From Clostridia bacterium (GTDB lineage: Bacteria > Bacillota > Clostridia > Lachnospirales > Lachnospiraceae): DNA of 64,000 nt. The position numbers were made by a program, and so were the translations under genes. Of the stretch, positions 8,144-16,843 are shown one piece after another (within the stretch, counting starts at the first letter, position 1; each line of letters starts with the position of its first letter). Under the pieces are notes generated by a model. The model did no database searches. It was not told the origin of the DNA and saw only the letters and a program-made list of their open reading frames with translations. Location of the stretch: NCBI GenBank assembly GCA_009929525.1, contig SAAH01000002.1, forward strand, positions 1 through 64,000, read 5' to 3'.

Positions 8144-9613
8144 ATGGAGCCATTTGCTGTTTACAAAGATATACAAGCCCGAACAAAGGGACAATTTCTG
8201 GTTGGGGTGGTAGGACCGGTCAGGACAGGGAAATCCACATTTATCAGAAGATTTATGGAACTTTTGGCACTTCCGGCGATGGATGAGCTGCTAAGGGCAG
8301 AAGTAAGGGACCAGCTGCCGCTTTCCGGATCGGGAAAAACGATCACTACCGTTGAACCAAAGTTTATTCCAAAAGAAGCCATAGACATTACGCTTGATGA
8401 AGATATTCCTGTGAAGATACGCCTGATCGATTGTGTTGGATTCATGGTACCGGATGCTTCGGGGAATATGGAAAACGAGAGAGAACGGATGGTGAAGACA
8501 CCCTGGTTTGAGCAGGAGATCCCATTTCACCAGGCGGCGGAGATAGGAACAAAGAAAGTGATCCAGGAACATTCTACCATAGGCCTTGTGGTGACCTGCG
8601 ATGGTTCTTTTGGTGAAATTCCAAGAAAAAACTTTGAGGAGAGTGAAGAGAGAACAGTACAGGAACTGAAAAAACAGGGCAAACCATTTTTGATCCTGGT
8701 CAATTCACAAAAACCTTATAGAGAGGAAACACTAAGATTAGTGGAGCAGCTGCAGGATAAATATCAGGCGGCTGCTCTTAGTGTTAATTGCGAGCAGCTG
8801 AGGAAAGAGGATATTTTGCGCATATTGGAAAAAATTCTTTACGAATTCCCTGTGCATCAGGTGGAATTTTACATACCTAAATGGGTGGAACTTTTGGAAG
8901 AGACGCATTATATAAAATCGGATCTGCTGCAGCAGATAAAAAATATCATGGGTGAATTAAGATATATCAGGGATATTAAAAATGAGAATATGACGATTTC
9001 CAGTGAATATGTAAAAAGTACTATGATCGAAGAAATCAACCTGTCTAATGGTGTGGTAAAGGTTCGGATGGAGATGAAGGAGCCTTACTATTACCAAGTG
9101 ATGAGTGAGATGACAGGTGTATTGATCACAGGTGAATATCAGCTGATCAATACATTGAGAGAGCTGGCGAAGATGAAGGAAGAGTATGTAAAGGTGCAGC
9201 ATGCGATCGAAGCCGTAAGGGGAACCGGTTATGGAGTTGTGATACCGGAAATGGCAGAAATCAAGCTGGATGAACCAATGGTGATCCATCAGGGGAATAA
9301 GTATGGAGTAAAAATCAAGTCAACCAGTCCATCCATTCATATGATCAAAGCAAATATCGAGACCGAGATTGCTCCAATTGTAGGAAGCGAGGAACAGGCA
9401 AAAGATCTGATCGCATTCATACAGGAAAGTGCAAAGACACAGGATGGTATATGGAAAACCAATATATTTGGAAAATCGATAGAACAGTTAGTGGAAGACG
9501 GAATAAGAACAAAACTGGCGCAGATCAGTGAGGAAAGTCAGGTGAAACTCCAGGATACCATGCAAAAAATTGTAAATGACAGCAAAGGAGGAATGATCTG
9601 CATCATAATCTGA
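8144..9613 (+). CDS. spoIVA: Stage IV sporulation protein A, spore coat ATPase
   Basis: SpoIVA polymerises on the forespore surface using ATP hydrolysis and forms the basement layer of the spore coat. The 489-residue protein shows the Walker A motif GPVRTGKST (24-32) in a TRAFAC-type NTPase domain, a LIDCVGFMVP segment (about residues 93-102), and a conserved C terminus ending in the hydrophobic MICIII tail that anchors the protein. Length agrees with known SpoIVA (about 490). A GTGAGGAGG ribosome site precedes the ATG. It shows that the organism is a spore former. Confidence 0.97.
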   Translation: MEPFAVYKDIQARTKGQFLVGVVGPVRTGKSTFIRRFMELLALPAMDELLRAEVRDQLPLSGSGKTITTVEPKFIPKEAIDITLDEDIPVKIRLIDCVGFMVPDASGNMENERERMVKTPWFEQEIPFHQAAEIGTKKVIQEHSTIGLVVTCDGSFGEIPRKNFEESEERTVQELKKQGKPFLILVNSQKPYREETLRLVEQLQDKYQAAALSVNCEQLRKEDILRILEKILYEFPVHQVEFYIPKWVELLEETHYIKSDLLQQIKNIMGELRYIRDIKNENMTISSEYVKSTMIEEINLSNGVVKVRMEMKEPYYYQVMSEMTGVLITGEYQLINTLRELAKMKEEYVKVQHAIEAVRGTGYGVVIPEMAEIKLDEPMVIHQGNKYGVKIKSTSPSIHMIKANIETEIAPIVGSEEQAKDLIAFIQESAKTQDGIWKTNIFGKSIEQLVEDGIRTKLAQISEESQVKLQDTMQKIVNDSKGGMICIII

Positions 9614-9652
9614 GGAAAAAGTAGTAAAAGATATGAATGAAGTGTAAAGGAA

Positions 9653-9681
9653 TTGACAAGGAAATGTAACAAAGATATAAT
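9653..9681 (+). promoter_or_regulatory. Perfect consensus vegetative promoter
   Basis: TTGACA (9653-9658), 17-nt spacer, TATAAT (9676-9681). Exact match in both boxes. It drives the choline-binding/SleB-domain gene. Confidence 0.92.
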
Positions 9682-9730
9682 AAACTATAACGCGTAAATT
9701 ACATGGAGAGAAAAGATAGGGGATGTACTT

Positions 9731-11959
9731 ATGAAAAGAAAGATAGTCAACAGGCTGCTTGCCGGCTGTCTGGCCGCAGTATTGGTTGTACCGTCAGCAG
9801 TATGGGGAGCCGAAGAACAGCAGACGAACGCAGATCAGCCAGGCATTACTACGGAGGGAGAAAACGTAGTATCCGATATCACAGATGATATGGATGTGCT
9901 GTCTGAACAGTCATTAGATGCAGCAGCAACAGCAGTGGATGCCACAGCGGAAGATGGTTCAGGTAATGCAGCTCAGCCACAGGCAGAAGTGACGCCGGAA
10001 GTTCAGACTCCTCCTCATGCGGCAGGGTGGGCGAAAGAAGGAAATTACTGGGTATATTATTACAGTGATGGTACTTCGGCAAAATCCAAATTTGAAGATA
10101 TAGAAGGAAAAACATATTACTTTGACCAGAATGGACATATGCTGACGGGTTGGCAAAAGATTGAAACTAAATGGTACTATTTTGAGTCAGGTGGAGCCAT
10201 GGTGAAAAACCGTTGGCTCACCATATCGGGAAAAGATTATTATTTCTATGCCAACGGCATTATGGCTTCTGATGAATGGGTAGGAGAATACTATGTGAAT
10301 GCCAGCGGTGCCTGGGAAGTTGGCAGGACAAAAGAAAGTATTACTGCAAAATCAGTTGAAAGATCGGGTTGGATACAGAGTGGAAACCGCTGGTGGTACA
10401 GACACAGCGATGGAAGCTATACCAAATCAAACTGGGAAAAGATCAATGGAAGATGGTATTATTTCGATGCTAATGGCTGGATGATAACAGGCTGGAAATT
10501 GATCAGTGGAAATTGGTATTATATGGATGCCAGCGGCATGATGGTAACAGGCTGGCAAAAAGTTGGTGGATCCTGGTATTACATGAATACCAGCGGAGCG
10601 ATGCTGACGGGATGGCAGTGGATAGGCTCGAAGAGTTATTATTTCTATAATTCTGGAGTTATGGCAGCTGCAACATGGGTTGGCAATTATTACGTAGATG
10701 GCAGCGGCGCATGGGTTCAAAGCAAATCTTCAGCAGGCTGGGTACAGAGTGGAAACCGTTGGTGGTACAGACATAGTGATGGAAGCTATACCAAATCCAA
10801 TTGGGAAAAAATAGAAGGAAAATGGTATTATTTTGATGCCAGTGGCTGGATGCTGACTGGCTGGCAGAAGATAGGCCAAAGCTGGTATTATCTGAACGGA
10901 AGCGGAGCGATGCATACCGGCTGGGTGAAACTGGGTGGTGGAAAGTACTATCTGAACGCAAGCGGGGCGATGTTGACCGGTTGGCAGAAAATAGACGGAA
11001 AATGGTATTACCTGAATTCTTCAGGAGTGCTGGCAACGGATACCTGGATTGGAAACTTTTATGTAGATGAAGAAGGCGTATGGAAAGAAGGATATACCGG
11101 TGGATGGGTGCAAAGTGCAAATCGCTGGACCTACGTGAATCCAGGTGGAAGTAACCCGAAGTCAACGTGGAAAACAATTTCAGGGACGGAATATTACTTC
11201 GACGCGGAAGGCTGGATGGTAACAGGCTGGCTCAAATCTGGAAGCAACTGGTATTATCTGAAAGAAAGCGGAGCAAAGGCATATGACTACTGGGTAGGAG
11301 CTACAGGTGTCGGCGGATATTATGTAAGCAAATATGGAACGATGGTAGCAGGGACTACATACAGCTATGGAGATTATATCTATACCTTCAACGGAAGCGG
11401 CCTTTGTACAGCGAGAGAAGTACGTTATATACAGGCGAAGGATGCAAATGGAAAGACATATAAGGTTGAAAAACAGTATTCGTCAGATCCGCAGGTGGGA
11501 AAAGATGTGACTGAGGATGAGTTTCTCGCAGCAGCAGTTTATGCAGAGTCAGGAAATCAGGGGCTGCCGGGTATGACAGGAGTTGCACTTGTCATGCTCA
11601 ACCGCATGGAGAACGCATCCTATCCATCTCAGGCGAATATTATGATCTATCAGGCCACACAGTTTGAAGTTGCAAGAAATGGGGCACTTACCAGATATCT
11701 GAACAATATTAATGCCTCTTATATGACAAATGCCAAAGCAGCAGTAAAGGCTGCAAGAGCGACCATGGCTGCATACAAGAATAGTGGAACACCACGTACA
11801 GTATCGGGACTTACGATGCCGGCAGGAAAAAAAGATTTTAATTACATGGGATTTATGACTCCGGCAGCGTTTACAAATGCAAATCTGGATTGGAATAGAA
11901 CAGAGGCATTTACATATCTGAATACTACGTTCTATACCACATGGATTAAGAAAAGCTGA
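9731..11959 (+). CDS. Secreted choline-binding-repeat protein with SleB-type cell wall hydrolase domain
   Basis: A 742-residue secreted protein. Residues 1-26 form a signal peptide (basic start, hydrophobic core, cleavage near VWGA). A low-complexity acidic/Ala linker follows to about 90. From about 95 to 560 there are many ~20-residue cell-wall-binding repeats of the type G-W-x-x-x-x-G-x-W-Y-Y-x-x-x-x-G-x-M. They are grouped in modules that begin GWxQSGNRWWY or similar. The C-terminal ~150 residues (about 593-742) fit the Hydrolase_2/SleB fold: AAVYAESGNQG with the presumed catalytic Glu, VALVMLNRM, and ATQFEVA. SleB enzymes are lytic transglycosylases that open spore cortex, but here the repeats suggest attachment to a vegetative cell wall or teichoic acid. 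The promoter is vegetative, arguing against a purely spore role. Confidence 0.9.
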   Translation: MKRKIVNRLLAGCLAAVLVVPSAVWGAEEQQTNADQPGITTEGENVVSDITDDMDVLSEQSLDAAATAVDATAEDGSGNAAQPQAEVTPEVQTPPHAAGWAKEGNYWVYYYSDGTSAKSKFEDIEGKTYYFDQNGHMLTGWQKIETKWYYFESGGAMVKNRWLTISGKDYYFYANGIMASDEWVGEYYVNASGAWEVGRTKESITAKSVERSGWIQSGNRWWYRHSDGSYTKSNWEKINGRWYYFDANGWMITGWKLISGNWYYMDASGMMVTGWQKVGGSWYYMNTSGAMLTGWQWIGSKSYYFYNSGVMAAATWVGNYYVDGSGAWVQSKSSAGWVQSGNRWWYRHSDGSYTKSNWEKIEGKWYYFDASGWMLTGWQKIGQSWYYLNGSGAMHTGWVKLGGGKYYLNASGAMLTGWQKIDGKWYYLNSSGVLATDTWIGNFYVDEEGVWKEGYTGGWVQSANRWTYVNPGGSNPKSTWKTISGTEYYFDAEGWMVTGWLKSGSNWYYLKESGAKAYDYWVGATGVGGYYVSKYGTMVAGTTYSYGDYIYTFNGSGLCTAREVRYIQAKDANGKTYKVEKQYSSDPQVGKDVTEDEFLAAAVYAESGNQGLPGMTGVALVMLNRMENASYPSQANIMIYQATQFEVARNGALTRYLNNINASYMTNAKAAVKAARATMAAYKNSGTPRTVSGLTMPAGKKDFNYMGFMTPAAFTNANLDWNRTEAFTYLNTTFYTTWIKKS
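10381..11060 (+). repeat. In-frame duplicated choline-binding module, period about 369 bp
   Basis: The DNA starting at 10381 (tggaaaccg) recurs at 10750 with few changes over at least 100 bp, and a more diverged third module starts near 11100. The offset is 123 codons. Matching silent and coding positions show a recent internal duplication of a block of cell-wall-binding repeats. Confidence 0.8.
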
Positions 11960-11988
11960 TTGACAGTATATGTGAAAAAGTTTATAAT
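11960..11988 (+). promoter_or_regulatory. Perfect consensus promoter of the cobalamin operon
   Basis: TTGACA (11960-11965), 17-nt spacer, TATAAT (11983-11988). The -35 box begins on the base after the upstream stop codon. Transcription should start near 11995, just before the cobalamin aptamer. Confidence 0.93.
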
Positions 11989-12000
11989 GTTGTCGTGAAT

Positions 12001-12085
12001 TTAACGAATACAGGTCAGGGAAGCGGGTGAAAGTCCTGCGCAAGTCCGTTACTGTGAAAGCCAGATTACTGCCTGTATCCGAATA
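12001..12085 (+). promoter_or_regulatory. Compact cobalamin riboswitch upstream of cbiD
   Basis: Contains the cobalamin aptamer core: AGGGAAGCGGGTGAAAGTCC, then GTCCGTTACTGTGAAAGCCAG, and a B12-box-like AGCCAGATTACTGCC. ATACAGG near 12007 and CCTGTAT near 12074 close the P1 stem. The peripheral arm found in the long form is missing, so this is the short variant type. A terminator follows (12125-12159), so corrinoid binding should favour termination before cbiD. Confidence 0.88.
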
Positions 12086-12124
12086 TGAAAGCTTGCGGCA
12101 ACCGAGGTTTCAGACGATACAAAT

Positions 12125-12159
12125 AAAAAACCGTTGTCTTTTGCAGACAGCGGTTTTTT
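12125..12159 (+). terminator. Riboswitch-controlled intrinsic terminator
   Basis: A 15-bp stem, AAAAAACCGTTGTCT (12125-12139) with AGACAGCGGTTTTTT (12145-12159), one G-T pair and loop TTTGC. It lies about 40 nt after the aptamer and 150 nt before cbiD, and is the likely off-state structure. Confidence 0.9.
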
Positions 12160-12185
12160 ATTTATGAAATCATACCCTAGGATAT

Positions 12186-12290
12186 AATGAGCGTTAGAGA
12201 GCCAACCTGCTTGCAGGATTGGCGAACGGCGAATGTCGATCGTGATAGCTGCAAAGCAGCGTCAAGCGCCGGAGGTGCGAATCACGATAT
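12186..12290 (+). repeat. Structured dispersed repeat, copy 1 (before cbiD)
   Basis: Two structural parts. First a hairpin GCCA-CCTGC-tt-GCAGG-TGGC (12201-12223). Then an outer stem ATCGTGAT (12239-12246) with ATCACGAT (12281-12288) that encloses two hairpins: GCTGC-aaa-GCAGC (12248-12260) and GCGCC-gga-GGTGC (12266-12278). The same element occurs at 44549-44640 with compensatory changes. Copy 1 carries about 13 extra bases between the two parts. Together with the promoter, riboswitch and terminator it fills the 352-base gap between genes here. Confidence 0.85.
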
Positions 12291-12311
12291 AAAGATTCAG
12301 GAGGAGAATAA

Positions 12312-13484
12312 ATGGAGCACCGGACAGGGCTGGAGATGTACTGTGTGATTGATGAGAAAAATAACAGACTGCGTTATGGCTACACGACAGGGTCTTGCGC
12401 TGCGGCAGCTGCAAAAGCGGCAGCGATGATGTTGCTAGGCGGACAAAAAGTGGAAGAGGTGCCTCTTGAAACTCCTAAGGGAATACTCCTGCATCTGCTG
12501 ATAGAAGATATCCAGATCACCCCGGATGAAGTCGTCTGCGCGGTAAGAAAAGATGGTGGTGATGATCCGGATGCTACCCATGGAACTTTGGTATATGCAA
12601 GAGTATCACGTTTTGGGGAGAAAGGCATCAGCATCGATGGCGGAGTCGGGGTGGGTCGAGTGACAAAACCGGGACTTTCCCAGCCGATAGGAGCTGCAGC
12701 GATCAATGAAACACCGCTTCGGATGATCCGTGAAAACGTAGAAGAGATTTGCAGGATGTATGGCTGTCCGGGAGGTATCCGTGTTATAATAGAAGTTCCG
12801 GAAGGCGAGAAAATTGCAAAAAAGACTTTTAACCCAAGACTGGGGATCATGGGCGGAATATCAATCCTTGGAACAAGTGGAATCGTGATCCCTATGAGTG
12901 AGGCATCGCTGATCGCAAGTATACGGTTGGAGATGAAGATGCTGGTGGAAAACGGAGCCAGATATCTGGTCATAACTCCCGGTAATTATGGTCAGGTTTT
13001 TTCCGAAAAACAAAGAGATATAGATCTGACCTATTCGATGAAATGCAGTAATTATGTGGGCGAGACTCTCGACATGGCAAGAGAACTTGGCGTGAAAGGG
13101 ATATTGTTTATAGCCCACATAGGAAAATTCATTAAAGTTTCCGGTGGAATCATGAATACACATTCCAAGAATGCGGATGCAAGAGCGGAACTGATGGCGG
13201 CAGGCGCGATCAGAGCCGGGGCAGGTATGGACGTAGTAAAGGATATTCTGGCGACCATAACGACAGAAGAAAGTGTGGATATATTGAAGGATCATGATCT
13301 GTTGAGCCAGACGATGGAACAGATCATTACAAAGGCAGAATATTATTTGAACAAGCGGGCAGGTGAAACTCTCGAGGTGGGGGCCATCCTTTTCTCAAAT
13401 GTTCATGGACAGCTTTGCGAGACAAAAAATGTCACTAAATTAAAAGAACATATCAATACTCAAATAAAGAAAAATAAAAACTGA
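12312..13484 (+). CDS. cbiD: Cobalt-precorrin-5B C1-methyltransferase CbiD
   Basis: CbiD methylates C1 of cobalt-precorrin-5B in the anaerobic cobalamin route. The 390-residue protein has the family start RYGYTTGSCAAAAAKAA (about residues 22-38), the DPDATHG block (about 86-92) and GGISILGTSGIV (about 182-193). An AGGAGGAG ribosome site precedes the ATG. First gene of the long cobalamin operon; a riboswitch and terminator lie in its leader. Confidence 0.97.
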   Translation: MEHRTGLEMYCVIDEKNNRLRYGYTTGSCAAAAAKAAAMMLLGGQKVEEVPLETPKGILLHLLIEDIQITPDEVVCAVRKDGGDDPDATHGTLVYARVSRFGEKGISIDGGVGVGRVTKPGLSQPIGAAAINETPLRMIRENVEEICRMYGCPGGIRVIIEVPEGEKIAKKTFNPRLGIMGGISILGTSGIVIPMSEASLIASIRLEMKMLVENGARYLVITPGNYGQVFSEKQRDIDLTYSMKCSNYVGETLDMARELGVKGILFIAHIGKFIKVSGGIMNTHSKNADARAELMAAGAIRAGAGMDVVKDILATITTEESVDILKDHDLLSQTMEQIITKAEYYLNKRAGETLEVGAILFSNVHGQLCETKNVTKLKEHINTQIKKNKN

Positions 13485-13505
13485 TTGATGAAGGCGAGGA
13501 TAAAC

Positions 13506-14207
13506 ATGCAGGGAAAATTATTTGGATTGGGAGTAGGACCGGGAGACCCGGAATTGCTTACGATAAAAGCACTTAGGCTGATCAAAGAAAATGATGTGAT
13601 CGCAGTGCCGGGAAACGAGATTAAGGAGAGCGTGGCATATAAGATCGTAAAAGGTGTATACGAGGAACTGGACACGAAACAATTGATTTCAGTTGCCATG
13701 CCAATGACAAAAGATAAAGCAGTTCTTGAAGCAAACCACCAAAAGGCAGCAGATGATGTAACCCAATATTTGAAACAGGGGAAAAACGTTGTATTTCTTA
13801 CATTGGGAGATCCAACGGTATATTCCACTTACTTATATGTACATAAAAGAGTCATAAACATGGGATATGAAGCTGAGATCGTAAGCGGGATCACTTCATT
13901 TTGTGCTGTGGCAGCCCGGCTTAATATGGGTCTTGTGGAGATGGCAGAACCACTTCACGTGATTCCGGCAACTTATAAGGCAGAGCAGATGGATGAAGTT
14001 TTGAAGCTTCCGGGAACCAAGGTACTTATGAAAACCGGGAAAAAGATGAAAGACGTTAGAGAGAGTATCCTAAGGAGCGGGCAGAATGCAGTTATGATTG
14101 AAAATTGTGGTATGCCCGAAGAAAAAATATACTGGAAGGAAGAAGATATTCCAGAGAGTGCAGGGTATTATTCATTGATCATCGTGAAAGAAAATCAGGA
14201 CAAATAA
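13506..14207 (+). CDS. cbiL: Cobalt-precorrin-2 C20-methyltransferase CbiL
   Basis: CbiL transfers a methyl group to C20 of cobalt-factor II. The 233-residue sequence has the tetrapyrrole-methylase signatures: N-terminal GLGVGPGDPELLTIKA (about 6-21), the YLYVHKRVI segment after LGDPTVYST (about 101-109), and SGITSFCAVAARL (about 127-139). These residues match CbiL/CobI rather than the other methylases. The ATG at 13506 is chosen for GCGAGGA 5 nt upstream; in-frame TTG/ATG codons right after the cbiD stop have no ribosome site. Confidence 0.94.
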   Translation: MQGKLFGLGVGPGDPELLTIKALRLIKENDVIAVPGNEIKESVAYKIVKGVYEELDTKQLISVAMPMTKDKAVLEANHQKAADDVTQYLKQGKNVVFLTLGDPTVYSTYLYVHKRVINMGYEAEIVSGITSFCAVAARLNMGLVEMAEPLHVIPATYKAEQMDEVLKLPGTKVLMKTGKKMKDVRESILRSGQNAVMIENCGMPEEKIYWKEEDIPESAGYYSLIIVKENQDK

Positions 14208-14233
14208 ACAAAGACAAACAAAGGAGAAATGGT

Positions 14234-14992
14234 ATGATACATTTTGTTGGAGCCGGATCAGGAGCACCGGACTTGATTACAATAAGAGGAAAAAAATATC
14301 TGGAAGAAGCAGACGTGATCATCTATGCCGGCTCTTTGGTAAATCCGCAGCTTTTGGATTATGCAAAAGAAGGCTGTCAGATATATAACAGTGCAAAGAT
14401 GACATTGGAAGAAGTACTTGATGTGATGTATGGAGCGGAAGAAAAGGGAATTACAACGGTACGTCTGCACACGGGAGATCCCTCTTTATATGGAGCAATC
14501 CGTGAACAGATGGATGTACTGGAGGAAAAGGGGATTTTGTTTGACTACTGTCCGGGAGTTAGTTCTTTTTGCGGAGCAGCAGCAGCACTGAACCTGGAGT
14601 ATACCCTTCCAGACGTGTCACAGAGCGTGATCATTACCAGAATGGCAGGGCGGACAGGCGTTCCGGAAAAAGAAAGCATAGAATCCTTTGCAAAACATCA
14701 GGCAACAATGGTCATATTCTTAAGCACAGGCATGCTGGAAGAACTCAGTTTAAGACTGATCGCAGGCGGGTATACAAAAGATACTCCGGCAGCAATCGTC
14801 TATAAAGCCACGTGGGAAGACGAAAAAACATTTGTATGTACTGTGGGAACGCTTGCACAGACAGCAAAAGAAAATAATATTACAAAGACAGCACTCATGA
14901 TCATCGGTGATGTGGTTGCTCATGGACATTATAACCGGTCGGAACTTTATAATCCTGCATTTGCAACAGAGTTTCGTGAAGCCAGCAAGTAG
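14234..14992 (+). CDS. cbiF: Cobalt-precorrin-4 C11-methyltransferase CbiF
   Basis: CbiF methylates C11 of cobalt-precorrin-4. The 252-residue protein starts MIHFVGAGSGAPDLITIRG and has YAGSLVNPQLL (about 31-41), RLHTGDPSLYGAI (about 77-89) and the PGVSSFCGAAAAL segment (about 107-119), all typical of CbiF/CobM. AAGGAG ends 7 nt before the ATG. Next gene is cbiG. Confidence 0.96.
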   Translation: MIHFVGAGSGAPDLITIRGKKYLEEADVIIYAGSLVNPQLLDYAKEGCQIYNSAKMTLEEVLDVMYGAEEKGITTVRLHTGDPSLYGAIREQMDVLEEKGILFDYCPGVSSFCGAAAALNLEYTLPDVSQSVIITRMAGRTGVPEKESIESFAKHQATMVIFLSTGMLEELSLRLIAGGYTKDTPAAIVYKATWEDEKTFVCTVGTLAQTAKENNITKTALMIIGDVVAHGHYNRSELYNPAFATEFREASK

Positions 14993-15057
14993 GGCGAAGG
15001 AAAGCGGGGAGCACAAAAGAAGGGCGAGGACTAAAAGAGCAAAAAGGGAGAGTGGTC

Positions 15058-16119
15058 ATGAAGATTGCAGTTATTGCATTTACACAGAATGGGTACATTC
15101 TGGAAACAAAACTGATCATATTATTGGAAGGCTGGGGACATGAGGTTTGCGCTTATTTTAAGAGCCGCTGCACGAAGATTTCCAAAGATTCAAAAATCAC
15201 TCAGCTAAATGAGACGCTAAAAGAATGGACGCAGCACTATTTTCCCAAAATGGATGCAATGATATTTATAGGAGCTTCAGGGATTGCAGTTCGTGCGATC
15301 GCCCCTTTTGTTGACAGCAAACGAAGTGACCCTGCAATTGTGGTACTTGATGAGCATGGTAAGTTTTCTATTCCATTACTGTCGGGGCATCTTGGAGGTG
15401 CCAATGAACTGGCAGGGCAGATAGCGGCGGGTATAGGAAGTCAGCTTGTGGTTACGACAGCTACCGATGTCAATCACCATTTTGCGGTGGATGTTTTTGC
15501 AAAGAAAAATAACCTGTGGATATCAGATATGAAGCTTGCCAAAGTAACCTCGGCTCTGATCCTTAATGGAGCCCGATTAAAGTCTGGAGCAGGGGATGGA
15601 TTTTTTGAAAAAGAGGATTTTACTCCAGCTAAAGAACTTGATTTTTCAAAAGGAAACAGCCCGGATGGAAAAAAAGGTACATTCTGGATACAGCTTCCAA
15701 ATATAGGTATCCTGCATCTTGTACCGAGGTGTGCAGTAGTTGGGATCGGATGCAGAAAGGGTGCACCAAAAGAAATCATTGAGGAGAGGGTACAAAAAGT
15801 CCTTGATGAGTATGGGATATCAAGTCAGGCTGTATCTTGTGTGGCAAGTATTGATCTTAAGAAAAATGAGCCTGGACTTCTTAGGTACTGCAGCGAATAC
15901 AAATATCCATTTATTGTATACAGCAGCGAAGAATTAAAAAGCATAAGAGGAAATTTTACCCCTTCGGAATTCGTAAGTAAGGTCACAGGGGTAGATAATG
16001 TGTGTGAAAGAAGTGCATTCCTTGCCAGTGAGGGAGGAATCATGATCATAAAAAAACAGGCATATGACGGGGTGACTGTGGCGTGTGCACTGAAAGAATG
16101 GAGTGTTGATTTTGAATAA
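15058..16119 (+). CDS. cbiG: Cobalt-precorrin-5A hydrolase CbiG
   Basis: CbiG opens the delta-lactone ring of cobalt-precorrin-5A and releases acetaldehyde, the step that separates the anaerobic from the aerobic pathway. The 353-residue protein has the N-terminal domain with IFIGASGIAVRAIAP (about 71-85), the central LSGHLGGAN motif (about 105-113), and a C-terminal domain with GIGCRKGAPKE (about 230-240). Length is normal. A GGGAGAG site precedes the ATG at 15058. Its last 8 nt overlap the start of cbiH. Confidence 0.95.
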   Translation: MKIAVIAFTQNGYILETKLIILLEGWGHEVCAYFKSRCTKISKDSKITQLNETLKEWTQHYFPKMDAMIFIGASGIAVRAIAPFVDSKRSDPAIVVLDEHGKFSIPLLSGHLGGANELAGQIAAGIGSQLVVTTATDVNHHFAVDVFAKKNNLWISDMKLAKVTSALILNGARLKSGAGDGFFEKEDFTPAKELDFSKGNSPDGKKGTFWIQLPNIGILHLVPRCAVVGIGCRKGAPKEIIEERVQKVLDEYGISSQAVSCVASIDLKKNEPGLLRYCSEYKYPFIVYSSEELKSIRGNFTPSEFVSKVTGVDNVCERSAFLASEGGIMIIKKQAYDGVTVACALKEWSVDFE

Positions 16120-16843
16120 ATTATATGTGATAGGAATCGGACCGGGAGAATATGAACAGATGACAGTAAAGGCAATCCATGCGATGGAGAAAAGCGATGT
16201 GATCATCGGCTATACGGTCTATGTAGATCTTGTAAAAGACCATTTTGCAGGCAAAGAATTTTTGACGACACCAATGAAAAAAGAAGTGGATCGTTGTGTT
16301 CTGGCTTTTGATGAAGCGATGAAGGGAAAGACAGTTTCCATGATATGCAGCGGAGATGCCGGGGTTTATGGAATGGCAGGATTGATGTATGAGGTGGGAG
16401 TTGATTATCCGCAGGTAGAACTTGAGATCATCCCGGGTGTTACAGCGGCAACGGGCGGAGCGGCAGTTCTTGGTGCACCACTGATCCATGATTTTTGTCT
16501 GATCAGCCTGAGTGATCTTTTAACACCGTGGGAAAAGATCGAGTCGAGACTTTTAGGTGCATCTCAGGCAGATTTTGTTGTCTGCCTTTACAATCCTTCC
16601 AGTAAGAAACGTCACGATTATCTTATGAAGGCATGTGACCTTATGATGCAGTATAAATCACCGGAAACAGTCTGCGGTATCGTCAATAATATCGGAAGAG
16701 ACGGCGAAAGCTGGAAAGTCATGACACTGAAAGAACTTCGTGATACACAGGTAGATATGTTTACTACAGTATGGATAGGCAATTCACAGACAAAAGTTGT
16801 AAATGGAAAAATGGTGACACCAAGAGGATATAAAAATGTATAA
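16112..16843 (+). CDS. cbiH: Cobalt-precorrin-3 C17-methyltransferase CbiH
   Basis: CbiH methylates C17 and contracts the ring in the anaerobic route. The 243-residue protein begins NKLYVIGIGPGEYEQMTVKA and has the IGYTVYVDLV segment (about 34-43), CSGDAGVYGMAG (about 81-92), and PLIHDFCLISLSDLLTPW (about 128-145), which are diagnostic of CbiH/CobJ. A TTG at 16112, 8 nt after GGAG, is the most likely start; GTG 16103 and TTG 16106 are alternatives. It overlaps both cbiG and the next gene by 8 nt. Confidence 0.93.
   Translation: MNKLYVIGIGPGEYEQMTVKAIHAMEKSDVIIGYTVYVDLVKDHFAGKEFLTTPMKKEVDRCVLAFDEAMKGKTVSMICSGDAGVYGMAGLMYEVGVDYPQVELEIIPGVTAATGGAAVLGAPLIHDFCLISLSDLLTPWEKIESRLLGASQADFVVCLYNPSSKKRHDYLMKACDLMMQYKSPETVCGIVNNIGRDGESWKVMTLKELRDTQVDMFTTVWIGNSQTKVVNGKMVTPRGYKNV

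Noticed and set aside
10020..11330. Regular repeats considered as a CRISPR array or satellite
   Set aside because: They are in frame and code for choline-binding repeats of a secreted protein; there are no spacer-like unique units of constant size.
12186..12290. Structured repeat taken as a MITE or small transposon
   Set aside because: The two copies have no shared terminal inverted repeats and no evident target-site duplication; pairing is internal. A mobile origin cannot be fully excluded.
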